64,000 nucleotides of DNA from Fragilariopsis cylindrus CCMP1102 (lineage: Eukaryota > Bacillariophyta > Bacillariophyceae > Bacillariales > Bacillariaceae), in NCBI GenBank assembly GCA_900095095.1, contig FMBT01000372.1, positions 1 through 64,000 of the forward strand, in the 5' to 3' direction. Every line of letters begins with the position of its first letter. The first letter of the stretch is position 1. The notes under the pieces are model-generated. The model was given only the letters and a program-made list of their open reading frames with translations, searched no databases and was not told where the DNA came from. The translations under genes were made by a program, and so were the position numbers. Of the stretch, positions 55,060 through 64,000 are shown piece after piece.

Positions 55060-55327
55060 TGATTTGATGATTCACTGATCTTTTCATCCTAACAATACGG
55101 TTCGGAAAATTCCTACATTCATTATGCATCATAATGCATGGATGGATAATAGAATAACATTACGCATTGTACCGTAAATAATATAATATAAATAATAGTA
55201 ACAATAGTAATAATAGTAGCTAAGATTAAATTGTAATTATTTTCTTAGTTCGACACATTACATTATTGTCGTTCGTAAATTCAAGTGGGATTGTTGGGTA
55301 TATGGAAGGTTTATTACATATACTGAC

Positions 55328-58300
55328 TTAACGTTGTCCCCAGCGACTACCTCCGCCACCTCCACCGCTGCCGCCTCTATCATCACCGCCCGAACGACCT
55401 TCGTAACGGCCACCACCTGGATAACTACTGCCTCCACTACCACCGCCTCGATCGGAACCGAATCGACTACTACCACCACCACCACCACCAGTACCACTGC
55501 GTTGTGATGGGGGTACATATTTACTGTTGGCGGCAGCTGCACCGAATCGCGGACCTCTACTCTCTTGTTGGCGACCCTTTTTGTCTCGTTCAGCATCCAT
55601 TCGATCTGCTTCGGCTTTAAGACGGCTAGCTTCTTCCTCTTCCTTCTTTCGTCTAGCTGCATCCTTCTTCATACGTTCTACTTCGGCCCTACCATCTTCC
55701 TCTTCCTTTCTTTTTAATTCTTCTTCTTCAGCAATTCTCTTCTGCTCGTCTTGTTTTCGTTTACGAGCTCGTTTCATTTTATCTTTTTCGGCCTGTAATT
55801 CGGCGTCTTGTTCTGCTTCTTGGCAATGGACAGTGTGTTGAAGACGTCGTCCCTCCATTACCTTGTCTTCGAATGTTTTCATATGATCAAAGAAGTTATG
55901 GGTTGTCAATTCTTCTTTATCTTTGATATCATTTTCCCATTGTTCTTTGGCACGTTGTGATCCTTCTAATTTATCCTTTTCGTAGTGCTCACGATCGGTC
56001 TTAACCTTCTCACTGTACTTCTTCTTGATTAATGGAAGCTCTTCAATACGGATAGCACGGACTAGATGGTCCAACTTCTTCTCAGTATCCTTTGTTTTAC
56101 GTTCTAACAAATCTTTCTTCTTATTGGTCTTATCTTGATGCTCTTTTTGTAGTTTTGCGGTATCCATAGCAGAAACTTCGGCAGAAGTCATGGCATCGGT
56201 GTTGTGTCCCATGGCCTGAAGAAGTTGTTCCTTTTTGGTGTTCTCAATTTCTTGCTCGATCTTCTTTTTCTTTTCTTCCTCACGGAGTACTTGTTCTCGT
56301 TCGATTCGGCGCTGTTCTTCTGCCTTGCGAGCAGCTGTCTCAGCGGCAACCTTTTGTTGTTTAGCCTTTGTCTCTTCTTGTGCTTTCTTTTCAACTTCTT
56401 CCTTGCGTTGTTCGATGCGCTGCTTTCGCTCGATTAGTTTTTTGTGTTCCTCGGTGCGAACATCACGGACAGATTGGTATAGGTCACAACGGGCTTTACC
56501 TTCCGCCACGGAGGAATCAGGAGCAAGAGCTGAAACAACTGTTTCTAACTGTTGACCTAATATGGTCAATTGGGATCGCATATCATCTGACTCCATTTGA
56601 ACATCTCCAAATCGCAAGCATCCCGAACGGTGATCGATACGGACTGCAAGTCCCTTGTGTGTTTGTGTGAAGAGCACAACGGACTTTTCAACGTCTTCAA
56701 ATGTCATTCCTAATCCATCAGCAAGATCCTTCAAGAATCCAATCTTTACGGTGTAATAGGCAGAACTTAGATTCCACAACAACTTTAACAACAAGACACT
56801 TTGAAGTGGTTGGATGTATCGACCCAACATGGATTCACCTACAGGTCCATCAGTAGTGGATTGAGCTGAAGCAATTTGCTCCAAAAGCGGTTTGCCCATT
56901 TCTACTAAAACGAGAGGATCTGAACCTTGTTCCAACAGAAAGTAAAGTTGTTGTAGGTATTCTGGAACTTGCTTGAAAATGCCCTGACTGTTGATTTCTT
57001 CCAAGAGAGATTCCCGGGTAGGATTGCTCGTCGCAAAGCCTAGTAGGGTTGCCATACGGCCCATCTTCTCTTTCATAACTGAGTCAACAAATCGATGATC
57101 GTTGGGAGATGAAGACGAATTCGAACCGTCTTCTGCCTTTGTGGGCAAGCTTGGAATACACAACGCAGCCAATAGGACTGCACTAGCTTGTTGTGCCTTG
57201 ACATCTTCGCTCATACTCTTATTGTATTCCTTACAAAGCACATAGTACTTGTACCAAGCAAAGGCGTGGAATAGATAGTTTTCCGAAACCCAAAATAGTT
57301 CAATGAGTTGCTCGTAGTATTTTGCCATGAGCTTGGCCTTTGGAGGAGGAAACTCTGGATTGTGTTTTCGGCGATGGTGCGAAATTTGTAAAATATTGTA
57401 AATATCTTCGACCGTACGGAATCCTTCCGTGTACAACTTGAGACTACTCGCGGTTTCAAGTTGAGCGAAACGAGTTTGTAAGTGCAATTCAATGGACTCG
57501 GAGGACCATCCTTCCCATCCACGAACCTGAAAAAATAGAAGTGAAACGCCACAATGGAATTAATAAATAAATCGACAGTGAATATAAAATGTTAGAATAA
57601 AAGAGGACGCAAGTTTAATGCAATATAAAGACAAGTCAACCTTTCCTACAGAAAGATCTTCTTGAACACAATTTATCCCAAAAACATATATAATCCATTC
57701 ATCATAATATCATTTATTCGTACCTTGCTATTTGGTTTGGATGCAGCAGATTCATCTCCGTACTTTTGAAGATTACCCAAATGCATTCTCAACAAGTCGC
57801 AGAGACGACGGAATTCCGTCCGGCGTTGGTAGGCTTGACAAAATTTAAAGGCACTGACGGAAGTGGCATGGTACACATGTTCAAGTTTCGAGTTACTTCT
57901 CAAAATGTCTAATACGGCTCGGTAAATTTCCCATAAGAACTTCAAAGATGGTAACAATAACAAAGAGTCTCGTTGGGTTTTGGCTGGATCTGTGGTCATA
58001 CTCGACAACAAGATAGCTTGCGGTCCGATTCCACTTTCTCCTTCTCCATCCTCATCGTCGGCATCGTCTAACACTGAGAGAGGTGTGGGTGTTTCAGATG
58101 CAGCGGCAGCAGCTGCATCGGCGGCGGCCTTGGCCTTTCTACATTGAGTTTCTGCCTTTTCTAACAGATATCGGATTACCTTTTCTAAACTACCCGGTGC
58201 CTGTGACTGAGCCAAGTTTCGATATTGGTGCAAACCGTCTTTCGCCTCACGAGCTCTGTGCAATTTCAAACACAAATCTAGGTAGGCGATCATAATTTGT

Positions 58301-58446
58301 TCGTATACCGGCGACCATGTTCGATGGCGACGGCTACTCAGTACATCATGCAACAGGGTAATGGCAGCTTCCGACTGATGAATACCCTGTAGTTCGAGGG
58401 CTCGTCGGAGTGCCAACTCGGGTTTGTGAAAAAAAGCATTCGACAT
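55328..58446 (-). CDS. EIF3A: Translation initiation factor eIF3 subunit a, two exons
   Basis: Exon 1 58446-57724 and exon 2 57526-55328 (723+2199 bases) are in phase 0, giving 973 residues. The 197-base intron starts GTACGA and ends TTTCAG. The N-terminus FFHKPELALRRALELQGI and HQSEAAITLLHDVLSSRRHR is typical of eIF3a. The segment near 250 (WEGWSSESIELHLQTRF) leads into the TPR/PCI region to about 500. Then comes a long highly charged coiled coil (for example MKRARKRKQDEQKRIAEEEE), which in eIF3a is the spectrin-like part contacting eIF3b and eIF3g. The C-terminus is a Gly/Arg/Ser-rich RGG-like tail (GGRYEGRSGGDDRGG) that may bind RNA. The gene is intact and the frame clean. Confidence 0.92.
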
Positions 58447-59548
58447 GATGACAAATTCCAATCTATATCTTTATTCTTTATCGTAAATATGCTCGGAATG
58501 CAAACAAGGACAAGGATATTGAATACGATGTTGTTGTTGTTATTGTCTTGTTGTGTCTTTTATACTGTACATTTTGCTGGCAAAATTTTAGTGTGTGCTC
58601 AATGCGTTTTAGTGGTGGCCACTCATTTTCGCGGCAAATGCAAGAAGTTTAACCCTAATATAACCTTAATCGGTGGAACACGTTTGGGACAGGTAATGAG
58701 CCATTTTGTTTGTTACAATTATTAATTGTATTCTTAAAGTTTTAAACTTCAAAGATCATAAGATCATATATATTATATATTATATGAACACTTAGACTGT
58801 CTGGACCAATTATTACCAAATGATGTTTGCCCAAACAGGTCTTGCCTCAATTGCTCCTATAATTCAGTATTTTTGCACTCATTCTTTGCTTCAGAATATT
58901 TGTGTCAACGCAATATCAGTAGATTCTTCAGCCTCCTTGTAACTGCCGTCACCATCGCCATTGTCATCTTCTGCATCTCTAGTAGAGCTAACTTTAAGAT
59001 ACTACAAGGAAAAGGGAATTTTGAGGCGCAACACAACATGAAAAGAGAAAAAAAAGACCTGGCAAAGGAAGAAGAATTACTCACAATCAATGTTGAATTT
59101 TGGCTGGACCACTGCTGGAAGGACTCGGTATAGTGTGTTACAATCTTACTCCCACTAACTATCAGCATCATACTGTTCATCTTGTAATTCACTGCTTTGA
59201 GTTTATTCCTTATTCTTCTATTCTCCATCCAAATCATTGTTGTTCGATCTCGGTAATACAGTACTACAGTAGGTAGTACAAGTGAAATCTTAAGATACAG
59301 TACTTTGAATTTTGACCCCCAAATTGAAAATACAAAATATAATTATCTACGAGCGCGTTGGAACCCCAATTTTAAATTTTAACAATACTAAAGTTACTTC
59401 GAAGTATTAGCACAAATTAAATTAGCCTTTGACAATGGACAATGCGACAATGATTTAAATAAAGAATGTTAATGAACGAATAAAGAATAGCACCATGGAG
59501 ACAAACCAAATGCTAGAAATCTTCGTATAACAAGCCTTCTCATAAGAG
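58447..59548. other. Intergenic, no gene seen
   Basis: About 1.1 kb between the divergent eIF3a and rhamnosyltransferase-like genes. Plus-strand open stretches at 58426-58725 and 58873-59133 have no recognisable domain, and the first overlaps the eIF3a start. No repeat or RNA gene is seen. Confidence 0.45.
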
Positions 59549-61111
59549 ATGAGTGCAGTGCTATTGCAACGTCGGCGTGGTTGTACTGATACTGACGCCG
59601 ATGCTGATCATGCTAGTGCTAATAATAGTACGAAGAACAACGGTAATGATAATGGATACTATGGTTTGGAAGAGGGTAACAGCAGTGGTGGTAGCATTAC
59701 TGATACGATAAAAAGCTCAAAGAAATTGCGAAATCGATGGGGCAAAATATGGAATACATTTTCCTGGTCATTATTCTTTTTCGCTACTACTGCCGCCGTC
59801 GTGATCGTCGTAGTGATATATGTAACGAGACAACCAAGGCCGTTGTCCATTCCTGATCTTCCGAATATTGTTGATATTAAAGGGCGTGTACCGAATACAA
59901 AGGAATGGCCACTTGTTCATATTGTCAATACACGTTTCATGCAAGAGCAGGGTCCATTGGAGACACTAGGAATGGCTCGATTAAAATTGTTTTTAACATT
60001 TTGTCTACCAAGTATGATCAAACAATCGAGTCAAAATTTCTTTTGGATTATTAAAACTGATCCACAATTTACAGCGACATCCGCTTTTATATTGCTGATC
60101 GAATCAGTCCAACCATATCAAAACATATATGTTGTTACTTCCAATAATAATTTTCTGTTCGGATCGGCAGAACGAGAGGGTTCGTGGAGGGATGGGAAGG
60201 AACCATTGGATTTATTGCGATCAAAAATATATACGGGAAATTTCACTAAATTAAGTATAGCTATGGCACTCCGTAATGAACGACCAGTTCTAGAAACTAG
60301 ACTGGATGCCGATGATGGACTATATATGTACTTTATTCAATATATACAGGCTGTAGCTTTGAAAAGATTCCAACCAAATGGAATGGTATTAGGCGAAACA
60401 ACGCAAGAAGAAGATATTACCATCAAAGAAGAAGATACTGTTCCTCGATGGCTGTATTGGTGCTCGAGACGGCATATTGAATGGCATTCTGATACGGATC
60501 CGTCCTTGTCTAAAGAGCATAAGGAAAAGATGGGGAGTACAAAGATAGGTTACATGAACGTCATCCAACACGATAAGCTATGTGTAACTCCAGGTATAAC
60601 GATCGGATATAATGTCAACACAAACAGTGCACCGCAATACGATCATGATAAATTATATCGTAATGTCAGACATTCTCTTGCTTGCTATGAGGATACTATT
60701 ATTATCGAGGATAATAATAGTAATAATAATGGAAACGATGGCGATACGGCAGTAGGAGAGGAAAAAGTGGAGAAAGGCCCATGCTTGGAGTTGGTGGAAG
60801 ATTTTATCTTCTGTGCTATCCGATCACGAACATGGACTTCAGCGGGAATGCAAAACATTGATCTTGGTAATAGAGAAGTGCCCCGTGGGATTGATCAAAA
60901 GGAATTCATTGAAAAACTTTGGAGGTTATCGAAAGACAGGTTTGGTGTAAACATAACTAAAGTAATGGAAACACAAAACTTTTTGATTCAAGAAAAGAAG
61001 ATGATTGCATATGAAAATTTGTTGGGACAATGTACGTCTGGTCATTCTTGTAAGGATACAGCAAAAGCAGAACTGAAACGACTCGCGGAGAAGCTAGACG
61101 ATAAAAAGTGA
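59549..61111 (+). CDS. Putative rhamnosyltransferase-like type II membrane protein
   Basis: 520 residues, single exon. After a disordered N-terminal region a signal-anchor helix lies near 72-92 (SLFFFATTAAVVIVVVIYV). The lumenal domain starts PLVHIVNTRFMQEQGPL. It includes RLKLFLTFCLPSMIKQSSQ, NFFWIIKTDPQFT and ETRLDADDGLYMYFI, where DADD at 252-255 is the probable metal/nucleotide-sugar site. WLYWCSRRHIEWH and CVTPGITIGYN follow. This combination (HIVxTRF, a first-person W-I-I-x-T-D, R-L-D-A-D-D) matches the putative rhamnosyltransferase family (DUF3118-like). Sugar specificity is inferred. The C-terminus has paired Cys (GQCTSGHSCKD). Confidence 0.7.
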   Translation: MSAVLLQRRRGCTDTDADADHASANNSTKNNGNDNGYYGLEEGNSSGGSITDTIKSSKKLRNRWGKIWNTFSWSLFFFATTAAVVIVVVIYVTRQPRPLSIPDLPNIVDIKGRVPNTKEWPLVHIVNTRFMQEQGPLETLGMARLKLFLTFCLPSMIKQSSQNFFWIIKTDPQFTATSAFILLIESVQPYQNIYVVTSNNNFLFGSAEREGSWRDGKEPLDLLRSKIYTGNFTKLSIAMALRNERPVLETRLDADDGLYMYFIQYIQAVALKRFQPNGMVLGETTQEEDITIKEEDTVPRWLYWCSRRHIEWHSDTDPSLSKEHKEKMGSTKIGYMNVIQHDKLCVTPGITIGYNVNTNSAPQYDHDKLYRNVRHSLACYEDTIIIEDNNSNNNGNDGDTAVGEEKVEKGPCLELVEDFIFCAIRSRTWTSAGMQNIDLGNREVPRGIDQKEFIEKLWRLSKDRFGVNITKVMETQNFLIQEKKMIAYENLLGQCTSGHSCKDTAKAELKRLAEKLDDKK

Positions 61112-61333
61112 ATCATTTATAGATAGATTTCTTGTAGAATAGAATTGCGTAGTAAAGTGGATGGGATAACGCTTAGAAATCCACGTCGATTTAATTCATT
61201 TTCAAATGTTTGTGAACTAATAACTACGGAAATAAATACATCTTCTACATACAGTATAGACTCCAAATAGAAAAACCAGGATTAATTATTATTTGTGAAC
61301 ATGAACGATTTTATCGGAGCTATGTCTATTTAT

Positions 61334-62772
61334 TTATAGCAGAACGAGTCCTATATCAGCTGATTTCATGCTAGGAGCCGACCAGTTGTATACATAGTAT
61401 TGAAGATTCCCATCACCTTTTCCAAACTTTAATTCTTCAAGAAACGTTTCGTTTTCCATTAGATTCAAGGCATTGAATACATCAATACCAGTTGCGTTTG
61501 CCAAAATCAAAGCGTCTCGCATTAATTCTGATAAGGTCATAGATGTTGCAACGTTGTAGTAGGAATATGCTGCATACAGCGTCTCATCCTTGTTGAGGAT
61601 CGTAGATGGCAGATGATAGAAACTGACCATATCAGTGACATTTGTTTTGTCGTCTTCGTCCACAACAACGTACGTATTGATCACACCCGTGCGTGGTAAT
61701 AACCAATGAGCAATTTCTTCTTTGGTAAAATTGGCATGCAACGAGAATTTTGATTCCAAATATTTGGTCAATAGTTTGTGTACCCCATCCACGTGTTCTT
61801 CTGTCATGTCTATAAAGGCGTGTTTTGTTGTATCTGCTACCTTATACAATTTTTGCATTCTAGCCATGGTCATTCGAGGGTTTGTACGAGAAAATCCAAC
61901 ACTTACAAGTTTCTTCGGATTAAGAGACCGGTGATAGTATCGTGCCGATGCCACGGGGGTTGGTAATACAACTCCTGCCGTATATACAGCCTGAAAGACA
62001 CCTTTTTGATTAACTCGTCGAGTGATTTCCTTAATTAAAACTGGTGCTAATCGCTTCGATCGAAGTTTTTTATGAACACATAAGAAATTAATTTCTACAA
62101 CATCCAAATTAGATGTAGCTTGGACTTTTACATTTGCAGGAACTGCCGATATAAACGCAACAAGTTTCTTACTTGCACTGGCTCGAACTCCCAATAGGAG
62201 ATCATTTGTATATCCGGGTGGTGTCAACGCCCATTCAAGAAATTGTTTTGAGTAATCAAAACGAAATAAGGCATCATCGTCCTCAACATAATTGTTAGCA
62301 AGTAAAGTGTAAAGTTCTTGACGATCCTCGGTGTCCATTATATCCAACGTACTCCATTCGAATCCATTGGGCATTTTGTATGGTTCCGCACGGACCTCAT
62401 CTTTTGGTTTATTCGGTACAATAGGTCCTTCTGGATGTTCTGGGGACATGGGCTATTTATTAGTATTATATATTATTATGATAGATGATGTGAATATATT
62501 ATGTGGTAAATTTCAAATTTCAAAAATAAACAAACAAACATGAAAATATGATTGTTTAAATGTGTGTATGAGTATGTGAATTAATATGCAATAAGTTTAG
62601 AATAAGAATAGAACAAGATAATCCACACAGTCGTGACACTACTAACCTGTGTATCCCAAAAAGGATGGCTCTCTTCTACTAAGCTTTCTGTAGAGACACC
62701 CGCTTCTTCTAACATTTGGAGAACCTTGTTCTTGTTCTTCTCTACAGGCACTATTTCATCGTTAGAACTCAT
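61334..62772 (-). CDS. NMT: Glycylpeptide N-myristoyltransferase, two exons
   Basis: Exon 1 62772-62647 and exon 2 62452-61334 (126+1119 bases) join in phase 0 as HPFWDTQ|PMSPEHPEGP, giving 414 residues. The HPFWDTQP opening is a hallmark of NMT. The myristoyl-CoA site follows with EINFLCVHKKLRSKRLAPVL and IKEITRR. YYHRSLNPKKLVSVGF, FYHLPST, YYNVATS and the C-terminal FGKGDGNLQYYVYNW also match. The enzyme transfers myristate to N-terminal glycines in the cytosol. The usual C-terminus after the last beta strand ends IGLVLL; the carboxylate of the final residue is catalytic in this family, so the intact end matters. Length equals the fungal and animal core. Confidence 0.93.
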
Positions 62773-63534
62773 GATTGTTATTTGTTACGAGGTAGGATGT
62801 GTAATTGCTGGTGCTAACTATTGCTTCCTGTTTTTGTCCTAGGCGCTTTGGTCACTCTCTTCACTGTAATCGATTGCTGCCGATGCAGAGTGTGAAACAA
62901 TTGAAACAACAACAACAACAACAAACAACAAAAATAATAACGAAAAAATAGTAGCATTTGAGTCTTTTGACTGACGACAGACAGAAATGAGTACGGGGTG
63001 CGCGAATAATCTATCTTTTCAATTTTTCGGATCTTTTTTTACTACTGTAGTGTATTCGGAAGAACTTTATACAGTAGCCTACCTTACTGTAGTAACTCAT
63101 TCCAGATCCGCATATTGTCTTGTGTTTAATATCAGACAAGGTCAACAAGAGTATGAGTACATGGGTATACTAAAAATGTCCACACTTGTACCCATCGACT
63201 GAAATTGATTGAAAAAATTCATAGTAATTATAGTAAGTGCTAAGTCTACTAGCTCTGGGCGAGATAAACAAAAATTACATTGTCAAAGGACTTAAATCAA
63301 TTATAGTGGTGATTCGTGAATTATCTATATAATACATACAATAGAAGCCAACTAAAAAAAAGACAAGAAGATACTGAGTAAGAAATACTTGCTCTTGATT
63401 TAACATCAAATAATGAATGAATAATTTTCATGATGGATTCCTTTATGTTTATTTATTACAGGAATAACTAATTAACGTTACCTGGCCAAAAGCAATTTAG
63501 ACAGGGACGTCTGTCTGAATTTCTTCTGACGAAA
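62773..63534. other. Intergenic, no gene seen
   Basis: Spacer upstream of NMT. It contains a (CAA)n run near 62907-62930 in the probable NMT promoter. The plus-strand open stretch at 62987-63202 is not convincing. Confidence 0.45.
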
Positions 63535-64000
63535 CTATGCAGAAGCTGATGTATTTGATGACATCCTTTCTGACTCTCTCCTACCTATTTCTAACATTAG
63601 ATTCACACCTTGTTCTGTAACAAGTCCTCTTTGTTCCTCCGGATCTGGTAGTGACAACTCTTTTAGTTCTTTTTTGATTCTGTATCGTCTTCCTAAATAG
63701 GTAAGAATGATAGCGGTGGAAAGACTTAGTAATATCATAGCGATACCAATATATCGAAGTATTACTGCAGGCTTTGTAAATTCAAGTTCTGGATCAAGAT
63801 GAATTATATTATCCTCTCCCTCTTCCACCTCGATAGGTGAATTAATTTCATAGAAAGCTTGCCATTCATTTTCGGGAACTGTACCCACGTCCTCCTCGGT
63901 AGGTAGAGTAACTTCAAGAAAATCTTGCGGTTCATTTCTGGAAGCCGTACCTACGTCCTCCACGGTAGGTACATTAATTTCAGGAACAGCATGCCATATA
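63535..64000 (-). CDS. Single-pass membrane protein, C-terminal part (continues beyond right edge)
   Basis: The frame is open to the window edge, so the N-terminus lies outside. The visible 154 residues start with an acidic ectodomain-like region holding two imperfect copies of a phrase VPTVEDVGTASRNEPQDF / LPTEEDVGTVPENEWQAF. A membrane helix ILRYIGIAMILLSLSTAIIL follows, then a basic YLGRRYRIKKE and a short cytosolic tail with an E/R-rich helix. This looks like a type I membrane protein. I do not recognise the family; diatoms have many large secreted or membrane proteins with such C-termini. Confidence 0.55.
   Translation of the reverse strand, partial: IWHAVPEINVPTVEDVGTASRNEPQDFLEVTLPTEEDVGTVPENEWQAFYEINSPIEVEEGEDNIIHLDPELEFTKPAVILRYIGIAMILLSLSTAIILTYLGRRYRIKKELKELSLPDPEEQRGLVTEQGVNLMLEIGRRESERMSSNTSASA

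Noticed and set aside
58426-58725. 99-codon plus-strand frame
   Set aside because: Overlaps the eIF3a start codon on the other strand and has no family signal.
1-64000. Programmed frameshifting as a genome-wide explanation of the frame breaks
   Set aside because: The breaks go in both directions, occur in different homopolymers, and lack a shared slippery site; consensus indels are simpler.
1-64000. tRNA, rRNA, CRISPR arrays
   Set aside because: No T-loop or acceptor-stem patterns, rRNA blocks or regularly spaced direct repeats were found by reading; CAA, TA and GAT runs are plain microsatellites.

Overview
The window is nuclear DNA of a microalga, most likely a diatom (ochrophyte). It is AT-rich with small introns (about 100-220 bases, GT-AG) and many coding trinucleotide runs for Asn, Asp, Ser and Gln. 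An aspartate aminotransferase leader ends in the diatom plastid-import motif form AFA|F. It also carries a Ty1/copia-type retrotransposon resembling the diatom CoDi groups, and several protein families built the way diatom copies are. About 24 protein genes are packed on both strands, mostly housekeeping genes of unrelated function, so there is no operon-like logic. Several neighbours are divergent and may share promoters: SIRT2/CCT2, NDUFAF7/ICMT-like gene, NOL6/TIM17, aminotransferase/CRAL-TRIO gene.

Layout. 0-8.3 kb: 3' end of PRP19, a low-complexity diatom protein, a secreted NYN/PIN-like protein, a CSC1/OSCA-type channel. 8.4-17.9 kb: APH/CHK-type phosphotransferase, a small TA-flanked MITE-like element, plastid aspartate/prephenate aminotransferase, CRAL-TRIO-like protein, MYND zinc-finger protein, serine/threonine dehydratase. 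18.2-25.8 kb: a sulfotransferase-like gene split by a whole-looking copia retrotransposon (19495-25609) with identical LTRs and a 5-base target duplication. 25.8-32.1 kb: a 411-base MITE, a GC-richer O-methyltransferase and two unassigned genes. 32.5-41 kb: glycosyltransferase-like protein, sirtuin, CCT beta and NDUFAF7/MidA. 41.4-52.9 kb: ICMT/DUF1295-like plastid membrane protein, a large tandem-repeat protein, NOL6/Utp22 and TIM17. 53.4-64 kb: TMEM14/FAX-like protein, Y14, eIF3a, rhamnosyltransferase-like protein, N-myristoyltransferase and a membrane protein running off the right edge.

Three things stand out. First, the repeat-protein gene appears to have turned one of its own coding repeat units into an intron: a 14-base duplication made a GTAAGT donor, every repeat already carries a polypyrimidine-AG acceptor, and removing the resulting 101-base segment restores the frame exactly. 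Second, a very young copia insertion interrupts a sulfotransferase exon. Third, several conserved genes (PRP19, MYND, NDUFAF7, NOL6, TIM17) need single-base shifts, nearly all in short homopolymers. This looks more like consensus error than true decay, but needs reads to settle. I found no CRISPR array, tRNA or rRNA, and no new multi-gene system that the sequence supports.
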